From assembly GCA_905204635.1 (NCBI GenBank), contig CAJLAN010000018.1, positions 1 to 14,329 of the forward strand: 14,329 nt of DNA, written 5' to 3'. Below are positions 7,383 to 12,713 of this stretch, piece by piece. Under the pieces are notes generated by a model. The model ran no database searches. It was not told where the DNA came from and saw nothing but the letters and a program-made list of their open reading frames with translations. The stretch's first letter is position 1. Every line of letters begins with the position of its first letter. A program made the position numbers and the translations under genes. The DNA is from an uncultured Collinsella sp. GTDB lineage: Bacteria > Actinomycetota > Coriobacteriia > Coriobacteriales > Coriobacteriaceae.

Positions 7383-7673
7383 TTAGGCAGCGACGGCCTC
7401 GTAGACCGTGGCGCCCGAGAAGCTGTCGTGCAGGCTCTTGCCGCAGATCCACGGCAGCTCGACGACCTCACAGACCGTGTTAACCAGCTCGGAGCAGTCA
7501 GTAAAGTGGCCCTTATCGTTGAGGGCCTCGCAATCCTGAACACGCCAATAGCCATCGGTGTGCGTGATGTAGTACTCGTGATCGTCGATCGTCACAAAAG
7601 CGCGCGTCTTGGAACGCAGCAGCTTCAGAAATCCTTCGAAGTCGGTCTCGACGACATCTCCAGCCTGGAACAT
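7383..7673 (-). CDS. Small soluble protein of unknown function
   Basis: I do not recognise this 96-residue protein. Its reality is supported by a near-perfect Shine-Dalgarno (AGGAGGT, 7680-7686) seven bases before the ATG and by a strong terminator right after it. The protein is acidic, with no signal peptide or membrane segment. The N-terminal half (FVTIDDHEYYITHTDGYWRVQD, 26-47) has the alternating pattern of beta strands with many aromatics. Four cysteines (48, 60, 68, 77) are spread over the C-terminal half. The pattern suggests a small beta-rich domain, perhaps a metal or redox site, but that is speculation. It is transcribed alone, divergent from the nitroreductase and downstream of nothing on its strand. 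Confidence 0.8.
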   Translation of the reverse strand: MFQAGDVVETDFEGFLKLLRSKTRAFVTIDDHEYYITHTDGYWRVQDCEALNDKGHFTDCSELVNTVCEVVELPWICGKSLHDSFSGATVYEAVAA

Positions 7674-7692
7674 GATGTTACCTCCTGGCCCG

Positions 7693-7707
7693 GCGCCACC
7701 ATGGCGC
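7693..7707 (-). promoter_or_regulatory. GC-rich hairpin or operator in the leader of the 96-residue gene
   Basis: A perfect 6-bp inverted repeat GCGCCA-CCA-TGGCGC lies six bases upstream of the Shine-Dalgarno. In RNA it would be a stable 3-nt-loop hairpin next to the ribosome site; in DNA it could be a protein site. No convincing promoter boxes were found for this gene in 7708-7800. Confidence 0.35.
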
Positions 7708-7827
7708 GTTGATAAACGTTGGTGCTCCTTTAGTAAAACCTTTATCAGAGCTTATGCGCGCATCATTTAGGCAAGTGGTAAAAAACCGCAGGGTAGACGG
7801 GATAAAACGTTTAACCATCCCACCGGT

Positions 7828-7856
7828 TTGTCACATTCTGGCTGAAGTTTTATGCA
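7828..7856 (+). promoter_or_regulatory. Candidate promoter of the nitroreductase gene
   Basis: TTGTCA (7828-7833) and TATGCA (7851-7856), spaced 17 bases, would start transcription near 7863 with a leader of about 100 nt. The -10 is weak (three of six). It lies inside the AT-rich 7674-7964 gap, where no gene is supported. It is flanked by an inverted repeat, CAAGTGG (7772-7778) with CCACTTG (7868-7874). Confidence 0.4.
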
Positions 7857-7964
7857 AACCAACTTTTCCACTTGGTAGCTTGCATTGTTTGGGGCCGACT
7901 GCGCGATTACGGTTTTGGTTCGGCGGGTAAGAACGAGGCATCGAAACCAACGTCAGGAGGACCC

Positions 7965-8486
7965 ATGGAGACCATCGAAGCGCTCATCCACCGCCGCAGC
8001 TGCCGCAAATACAGCGATCGCCCTGTCGAGGCCGAGAAGCTCGCACGCATTATCGAAGCCGGCCAGTACGCGCCGAGCGGCATGGGACGCCAGCCGGTCA
8101 CGTTCGTCGCCGTCACCGACCCCGCAACCGTCGAGCGTCTCTCGCAGCTCAACGCCCAAGTTATGGGCAGCGAGGGAGATCCCTTCTACGGCGCCAAGAC
8201 CGTTGTGGTGGTGCTCGTCGACCGCAGCGTGCCCACCCATCTGGAAGACGGCTCGCTCGCCATGGGCAACTTGCTCAACGCCGCCTATGCGCTGGGTGTC
8301 GATTCGTGCTGGATTCACCGCGCGCATGAGGTCTTTGACTCGCCCGAGGGCCTGGAGCTGCTGGCCAGCTGGGGCCTGCCCGCCGACGGAAGCCTGCGCG
8401 GTGTCGGTAACTGCATTCTGGGCTATGCCGAGGACACGCTACCCGAGGCAAAGCCGCGCCGCGACAACGTGGTATACGTCAAGTAG
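7965..8486 (+). CDS. Nitroreductase family FMN oxidoreductase
   Basis: A 173-residue single-domain flavoprotein of the nitroreductase superfamily. These are homodimeric, FMN-binding, NAD(P)H-dependent enzymes that reduce nitroaromatics, quinones or other electrophiles. Visible motifs are HRRSCRKY (9-16), whose arginines bind the FMN phosphate, and QYAPSGMGRQP (34-44). GSLAMGNLLNAAYALGVDSCWI (96-117) covers the central helix and SCWI strand typical of the family. The C-terminal ILGYAEDTLPEAKPRRDNVVY (151-171) has the usual 'LGYP…PKPR' flavin-side motif with AED in place of P. The ATG at 7965 has AGGAGG (7955-7960) four bases upstream, so I reject the in-frame upstream ATG at 7872. The physiological substrate is unknown. 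Confidence 0.93.
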   Translation: METIEALIHRRSCRKYSDRPVEAEKLARIIEAGQYAPSGMGRQPVTFVAVTDPATVERLSQLNAQVMGSEGDPFYGAKTVVVVLVDRSVPTHLEDGSLAMGNLLNAAYALGVDSCWIHRAHEVFDSPEGLELLASWGLPADGSLRGVGNCILGYAEDTLPEAKPRRDNVVYVK

Positions 8487-8495
8487 CGCGGGAGT

Positions 8496-8538
8496 GTCCC
8501 AAACTGCCGGCAGAAAAGGAACGTCCCCTTCTGCCGGC
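8496..8538. repeat. GGGAC-core hairpin repeat between convergent genes
   Basis: A perfect 10-bp stem, GCCGGCAGAA (8506-8515) with TTCTGCCGGC (8529-8538), encloses a 13-nt loop. On the minus strand the stem extends by G-U pairs and the loop side reads GGGGACGTTCCTTTT. A further GGGAC lies at 8496-8500 (minus). There is no U-tract on either side, so it is not a classical terminator. It does sit between convergent stops at 8486 and 8542. It resembles a second element at 12614-12650. Confidence 0.6.
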
Positions 8539-8541
8539 AAG

Positions 8542-9117
8542 CTATGTTGATATTTGAGTTGTCGTCGCTTCGCTTGTCTGGGCCGTCTCGGCTTCGCTGC
8601 CTTGTTCGTCCTCGTCCTTTTGCGCATCGGCGATGGTGGAGGCCGCCGCAACGATACCGCGCTGGGGCGCGACGCCCGTCTGGGCCTGAGCGCCCTCGAC
8701 AATTTCTGTACCTACATGCGCGAGCTCGGGCGATTTAAACATTGCGTCCAAGTTGGCGCCACCGCCGGCGTAGCCAAGCGCAGCGAGTGCGATGACGATC
8801 ACTGCAACGGCGGCCACGATCGGCACGTAGCGATGCCAGCCGGCGGGATTGAGCCCGCTGCGGCGAGCCGCCCCGCGGCTGATGTAGCCGAGCGTTCCGT
8901 CGTGCTTGAGCTTTGAGCCCACCACGCGTTTGCGGCCCCACAGCGAGGACTCTGTCTGCATTGCCAAGCGGGCGCTTGCCGAAGGATAGCCGTATTTAGT
9001 GCGCTTGAACGAGCCATCAAACCCCGAGGCGTGTTTGCCCCACGTCACCGATGTCGTGCGTCGGTTAACCGGCGCGGCGCTCCGCCTTCTGCGGCTCGGT
9101 TTTGAAGTCTCAGCCAT
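8542..9117 (-). CDS. Single-pass membrane protein of unknown function
   Basis: A 191-residue protein that I do not assign to a family. The N-terminal 95 residues are strongly basic (RRRR at 9-12, many Lys/Arg) with Gly/Ser/Tyr-rich sequence and no obvious fold. One transmembrane helix follows at about 98-117 (YVPIVAAVAVIVIALAALGY). A C-terminal tail of about 70 residues is Ala/Thr/Glu-rich and low in complexity, ending QTSEATTTQIST. The positive-inside rule puts the basic half in the cytoplasm and the acidic tail outside. ATG 9117 has GAGG about four bases upstream. A GTG at 9171 would add 18 residues and is rejected. It lies 84 bases after the Fis-type regulator on the same strand, with no terminator seen between, so co-transcription is possible. 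Confidence 0.75.
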   Translation of the reverse strand: MAETSKPSRRRRSAAPVNRRTTSVTWGKHASGFDGSFKRTKYGYPSASARLAMQTESSLWGRKRVVGSKLKHDGTLGYISRGAARRSGLNPAGWHRYVPIVAAVAVIVIALAALGYAGGGANLDAMFKSPELAHVGTEIVEGAQAQTGVAPQRGIVAAASTIADAQKDEDEQGSEAETAQTSEATTTQIST

Positions 9118-9201
9118 ATGCCCTCGCACGCCGTAACCAAATCGAAACAATAACGCTTTGGACTGTAGCACACGCGTCGCGCGCGGTCACGGGCGCCTCG
9201 C

Positions 9202-10419
9202 TCAACGGTCATCGTCCTTCAGCAAGCGCCACAGTGTTGTACGGCTTATGCCCAGCACCTCCGCCGCACGGGTTCGGTTGCCGTGGAGATGGTCTACAAC
9301 CAGATGCGCGATATCTCGCTCGGTATCGGCCAGCGGTCGCAGGATATACAGGTCACTTTCGAGCGTCGGGGCGCCAAAGGTTGCGGTCTTAATCACGTCC
9401 TCTTGGGCGAGCACTTCCTCCGCCACAGCGCGGTCCACCGTGCCCGTCCCCGCCAATATATACAGTCGTTCCGAGACCTCGCGGAGCTGCAGATAATTGC
9501 GCGGCCAGCGGTAAGCATCGAGCGTCTTCGTCGCCGCGGCAGACAGCGTGGGTGCTGCTGTCTCAAATGCATCAGCGAGATATTCCAAATAGCGCGCAAC
9601 CTTCGTCGACGCGGCTCCCTGCTCGGCGATTGCCGGCGCCACGCTCACCGCGCAGGCGAAGCGCTCGGTCACAAACGCGGCTTGATCACTTTCGCCGCCG
9701 CCCGGCATGTCATTCGCTGTCAGCACCACATGGCAGCGCGTCGCCAACGCGGTGTCGGTCATCGTGGAGACCAGCTCGCGGAGGCGCTGGGGGCCAACCG
9801 CGTTCCAGCCCTCAATGCAAAGGGTCAGCCCCGTTTGGAACAACGGCGATTCGGCGCTTTTGAGCACATAGCGCCAACCGCGCTCGGTGAGCTCATCGAG
9901 CGCAACGGAAACAAAGGGCTGACCGGCAAAAGGACCGTCCAGATAGAGGCGCTTGGCGATCTCGACCTGACCCGCTCCCAGCTCGCCCTCGAGCATAAGG
10001 GGCACACCGCGCGCGTAACTCTCTGCAACCGGCGCAGCCACCGAGGCCGCCCCCTCAACGATGCCGTACGCGCTCGATTCGTAGCGGGCCTCAACCTCGT
10101 CGGCGTTGAGCCACTCGATGCCCGCGTGCGCCGCGGCGCCGCGCACCTCGCGGACCACGACGACCCAAAGGCCCCCGCCCTCTTTGTCGGTGGGGCGAAC
10201 GGTCAGGTTCAGGCGCGCACCCGCACGTCCCATAACCAGACGCGCGCCGTCTCCTATACGGTCGAGGCGCTCAGCGACAAAAGCCGCCACATCCCGCTCG
10301 AGCGCCGCGTCATTCATGGTCGAGATCGCGACGTCCCCACACGCATCGATTGCCAATGCCGAGGCCCCGGCAGCAGCCAGGGCCTCGGTCAAGATGTTCA
10401 GCTTGGCATCGCTATCCAT
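9202..10419 (-). CDS. Degenerate NtrC/Fis-type transcriptional regulator
   Basis: A 405-residue protein shaped like a sigma-54 activator but lacking the parts needed to act as one. Residues 1-130 form an unrecognised sensory region. Residues 140-320 align with the AAA+ domain: EGELGAGQVEIAKRLY (144-159) is the Walker A region with Q151 where the lysine should be, and QPFVSVAL follows. WPRNYLQLREVSERLY (305-320) matches the usual WPGNVREL segment. No GAFTGA loop and no DE-box Walker B is visible. The C-terminus carries a Fis-type helix-turn-helix (NRTRAAEVLGISRTTLWRLLK, 381-401). It is likely a sigma-54-independent DNA-binding regulator. ATG 10419 has AGGGG upstream; an in-frame upstream extension to 10620 looks non-coding and is rejected. 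It lies between yeiH and the unknown membrane gene. Confidence 0.85.
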   Translation of the reverse strand: MDSDAKLNILTEALAAAGASALAIDACGDVAISTMNDAALERDVAAFVAERLDRIGDGARLVMGRAGARLNLTVRPTDKEGGGLWVVVVREVRGAAAHAGIEWLNADEVEARYESSAYGIVEGAASVAAPVAESYARGVPLMLEGELGAGQVEIAKRLYLDGPFAGQPFVSVALDELTERGWRYVLKSAESPLFQTGLTLCIEGWNAVGPQRLRELVSTMTDTALATRCHVVLTANDMPGGGESDQAAFVTERFACAVSVAPAIAEQGAASTKVARYLEYLADAFETAAPTLSAAATKTLDAYRWPRNYLQLREVSERLYILAGTGTVDRAVAEEVLAQEDVIKTATFGAPTLESDLYILRPLADTERDIAHLVVDHLHGNRTRAAEVLGISRTTLWRLLKDDDR

Positions 10420-10474
10420 TATTTGCCCCTGTCCGCAGCGACGTGCAACCGCCAACGGTCGCACGACCGAGTGT

Positions 10475-10538
10475 TTCAAAATTGAACGATATTGCTCACC
10501 AAACACTATAGGGCAGAAAGCGCCGTCCTGCGAGTATA
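10475..10538 (-). promoter_or_regulatory. Candidate promoters of the Fis-type regulator
   Basis: Two good minus-strand -10 boxes are visible, TATAGT (10505-10510) and TATACT (10533-10538), neither with a recognisable -35. Downstream of the first expected start lies TTCAA-AA-TTGAA (10475-10486), a 12-bp dyad that could be an operator. The leader to ATG 10419 would be about 80-105 nt. Confidence 0.35.
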
Positions 10539-10544
10539 GGCGTT

Positions 10545-10570
10545 GCCCCGCATCGCCATCCTGGCGGGGC
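10545..10570. other. GC-rich hairpin competing with the long palindrome
   Basis: GCCCCGC (10545-10551) pairs with GCGGGGC (10564-10570), loop 12 nt; a nested CGCCA-TCC-TGGCG is an alternative. It shares 10566-10570 with the palindrome at 10566-10636, so the two structures exclude each other. No U-tract follows on either strand. Confidence 0.4.
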
Positions 10571-10636
10571 GATAAGAGCTCTTCGGGACTTATAAACCTG
10601 CGGACAAGCCATACCCGCAAGAGCTCCTATCGCTCC
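10566..10636. repeat. Long imperfect palindrome between yeiH and the regulator gene
   Basis: GCGATAAGAGCTCTT (10569-10583) is the inverse of AAGAGCTCCTATCGC (10619-10633) in 14 of 15 positions. The pairing continues inward through CGGG (10584-10587) with CCCG (10614-10617) after a one-base bulge. It continues outward through 10566-10568 with 10634-10636, including one G-U, giving about 22 bp with a 26-nt loop. No U-tract follows, so it is not an obvious terminator. It could be a transcript-processing or leader structure, an operator, or a remnant of a small mobile repeat. Confidence 0.6.
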
Positions 10637-10685
10637 ACCGTGAGAATGCGCTCGCCAGCACGCAGCACGCAAACAAGCTACTTCT

Positions 10686-11720
10686 CTACCAGATTCCCAG
10701 CACGTGTTGCATTCCCAAACTCATGCACGCAATGCCAATCCAGCAGCAAAAGCCCAGCGCGATGGGCTTGCCACCCTTTTTGACCAGCTCGACGATATCG
10801 GTATTAAAGCCAATTGCCGCCATGGCCATCACGATGAAGAACTTCGACAGCTCCTTGATGGGCGCCGTAAAGGACGCGGGAAGCTGAAGCACCGTGGTGA
10901 TCACACTCGCCAGCACAAAGAACAGCACAAACACGGGAAACGCGCGTTTAAGCGAGAACGTGCTCCTAGCGTCGCCGCCAGCCTTGCGCGCCAGATGCAT
11001 CTGCCAGCAAGCAAGCGCCAGCGTGATGGGAATGATGGCCAGCGTCCTGGTGAGCTTGACCACCGTGGCGCTCTCGAGCACATTGGCGCCGGGATGCATG
11101 CTGTCCCAAGCGCTCGCCGCAGCCGTTACGGACGAGGTGTCGTTGATGGCGGTACCGGCAAACAGGCCGAAGCCCTCGTTGGTCAGCCCGAGCATGCCGC
11201 CAAGCGTCGGAAACACGAGCGCCGCGATAACGTTAAACAGGAAGATGACCGAAATAGCCTGGGCAATCTCGCGATCGTCGGCATCGATGACGGGTGCGGT
11301 CGCGGCGATGGCAGAACCGCCGCAAATCGACGAACCCACACCCACAAGCGTCGCGATCTTGCCCGGCACGTTCATAACGTGGCAGAGCACAAAGGCGATG
11401 ACAAGCGAGGTCGAGATTGTCGCCACGATAATCGGCAGCGACTGGGCGCCCTTGGACAGAATCTGGGAGAGGTTCATGCCAAAGCCAAGCAGGATAACCG
11501 CGTACTGCAAGACTTTTTTGGACGTATAGGTGACGCCAGCGGCGAGCTGTTCGCGACGATTCTTGGGAAAGACGAGCGCCAGGACCATGCCAAAGAGGAT
11601 GGCAAATACCGGACCGCCGACCACCTCAATTTGTTTGCCGAGCAGCGTCGCGGGAATGGCGATGATTAGGCAGAACAAGACGCCTTTCCAGCGCTCGCGT
11701 ACGATATTTGCCAGTTGCAT
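10686..11720 (-). CDS. YeiH family putative sulfate exporter
   Basis: A 344-residue integral membrane protein of the UPF0324/YeiH family (PF03601), annotated in general as putative sulfate exporters, with weak functional proof. About ten hydrophobic segments span the chain, starting at GVLFCLIIAIPATLLG (13-28). The conserved block GVGSSICGGSAIAATAPVIDADD (126-148) is diagnostic, as is GTAINDTSSVTAAA (190-203). The length equals the E. coli protein (about 349). ATG 11720 has AAGGA seven bases upstream. Two regulator genes flank it: a divergent GntR/FadR type and, downstream, the degenerate Fis type. In E. coli the neighbour is the LysR regulator YeiE, so the regulatory wiring here is different. 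Sulfite, sulfate or taurine-derived anions are possible substrates; this is inference. Confidence 0.92.
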   Translation of the reverse strand: MQLANIVRERWKGVLFCLIIAIPATLLGKQIEVVGGPVFAILFGMVLALVFPKNRREQLAAGVTYTSKKVLQYAVILLGFGMNLSQILSKGAQSLPIIVATISTSLVIAFVLCHVMNVPGKIATLVGVGSSICGGSAIAATAPVIDADDREIAQAISVIFLFNVIAALVFPTLGGMLGLTNEGFGLFAGTAINDTSSVTAAASAWDSMHPGANVLESATVVKLTRTLAIIPITLALACWQMHLARKAGGDARSTFSLKRAFPVFVLFFVLASVITTVLQLPASFTAPIKELSKFFIVMAMAAIGFNTDIVELVKKGGKPIALGFCCWIGIACMSLGMQHVLGIW

Positions 11721-11883
11721 ATGGGATTCCTTCTTTCTATTTCACGTTTGCGACGGCTTATGATACGGCAACATTGAGCGCAGCCTTGCGCAAACACAGA
11801 CTAAGATGCCGCAATAGTTCTCGGGTGACAGCCGAATTACCCACCGCGGAGAGCTGATTCGCGGCATAATTAACAACTGACAT
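11721..11883. promoter_or_regulatory. Divergent yeiH / gntR promoter region
   Basis: For yeiH, TATCAT (11760-11765, minus) matches the -10 consensus in five of six positions. The -35 region has no match and is instead occupied by a palindrome, TTGCGCAA (11786-11793), with a related half TTGAGCGCA beside it, suggesting activator dependence. For gntR, CATAAT (11866-11871, plus) is a possible -10, preceded by the dyad CCGCG / CGCGG (11844-11848, 11860-11864). No clear TGGT-N3-ACCA FadR-type site was seen. Confidence 0.4.
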
Positions 11884-12615
11884 ATGAGTTTGATAGAACA
11901 GTTGCGAGGCGCTATGGAAGAATCGATGCACGTCGGCGAGCAGGAAACGAGCCTACAGGACCAGTCCTACCACACCATTCGACGCAAAATCGTCTACCTG
12001 GACTACAAACCGGGCGAAAAGCTGGGCGTCAAGCAACTTTGCGACGACCTGGATATGGGTCGCACGCCCGTGCGCGAGGCTTTGGTTCGCTTGGCGCAGG
12101 AAGGCCTGGTGCGCACCGTGCCCCAGAGCGGCACCTATGTCTCGCCCATCAACCTCACCCTTGCCGAGAGTGCCTGTTACATCCGCGAGCATCTGGAAAA
12201 GCAGGTGATTGTGGAGTGCTGTGCGCGCGCCACGTCGGCCGGCATCGAGCAGCTCGACCGCGCCATCGTGCTGCAGGAAAAGGCCATGGCCGAAGAGGAT
12301 CGCATCGGCTTCTTTTTGAGCGACAACCTCATGCATCACATGATTTTTAGCATCGCATGTCGCAGCACCGTGTGGTCGTGGCTCGAAGAGACCAATGCCG
12401 ACCTGGAGCGCTTCCGCTGGCTGCGCGCCGCCACGCAGGTTCTCGACAATCAGGACATCGTGAACGAGCACAAGCAGATTCGCCGCGCTATCGCCGGTCG
12501 CGACCCCATCGAAGCGAGCTTTTTGGTCAGCAAGCACCTGCATATGATGTTCCGCAACCAGACCGAGGTTCTGGACCAGTTCCCCGAGTACTTCGAGACC
12601 AGCAAGCTCCGCTAA
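11884..12615 (+). CDS. GntR family regulator, FadR/FCD subfamily
   Basis: A 243-residue ligand-responsive DNA-binding protein. Residues 24-90 form the GntR winged helix, with YKPGEKLGVKQLCDDLDMGRTPVREAL (41-67) and wing QSGTYVSPI (81-89). Residues 95-235 form the FCD helical domain. D147, H151, H196 and H218 have the D-x3-H … H … H layout of metal-binding FCD proteins, which bind a carboxylate ligand at the metal. The divergent yeiH is its most likely target. ATG 11884 has no good Shine-Dalgarno. ATG 11914 (MEESM) has GAGG four bases upstream and a better distance from the candidate -10, so the true protein may be 233 residues. The stop codon overlaps the terminator stem. Confidence 0.93.
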   Translation: MSLIEQLRGAMEESMHVGEQETSLQDQSYHTIRRKIVYLDYKPGEKLGVKQLCDDLDMGRTPVREALVRLAQEGLVRTVPQSGTYVSPINLTLAESACYIREHLEKQVIVECCARATSAGIEQLDRAIVLQEKAMAEEDRIGFFLSDNLMHHMIFSIACRSTVWSWLEETNADLERFRWLRAATQVLDNQDIVNEHKQIRRAIAGRDPIEASFLVSKHLHMMFRNQTEVLDQFPEYFETSKLR

Positions 12616-12654
12616 CCTGCCAAATTGGGACAGGTTCATTTTGGCAGGTTTTAT
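12614..12654 (+). terminator. gntR terminator built from a GGGAC-core hairpin repeat
   Basis: A perfect 11-bp stem, AACCTGCCAAA (12614-12624) with TTTGGCAGGTT (12640-12650), encloses loop TTGGGACAGGTTCAT; TTTTAT follows from 12649. The stem starts inside the gntR stop codon. The loop resembles the element at 8496-8538. GGGAC…TTCATTTTG intergenic motifs of this kind are, from memory, widespread in some gut bacteria. Confidence 0.75.
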
Positions 12655-12660
12655 CTGGGC

Positions 12661-12691
12661 AAATGAAACAAGGCAACGGAGCCGGGCCTTG
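12661..12691 (-). terminator. Probable glmS terminator
   Basis: On the minus strand, CAAGGC / GCCTTG (12669-12674, 12686-12691) forms a 6-bp stem with an 11-nt loop followed by TTTCATTT. A second hairpin, CGCCA-TTC-TGGCG within 12691-12711, lies between it and the glmS stop. The U-tract is broken, so confidence is moderate. Confidence 0.5.
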
Positions 12692-12713
12692 GTCGCCAGA
12701 ATGGCGGAACCAA

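Noticed and set aside
7709..7930. A 73-codon plus-strand frame in the gap before the nitroreductase
   Set aside because: No ribosome-binding site, no recognisable motif, and it overlaps the candidate promoter; the nitroreductase start has its own Shine-Dalgarno.
10420..10620. N-terminal extension of the Fis-type regulator to 10620
   Set aside because: The extra residues cover the palindrome and two -10 boxes and look non-coding; ATG 10419 has a suitable AGGGG.
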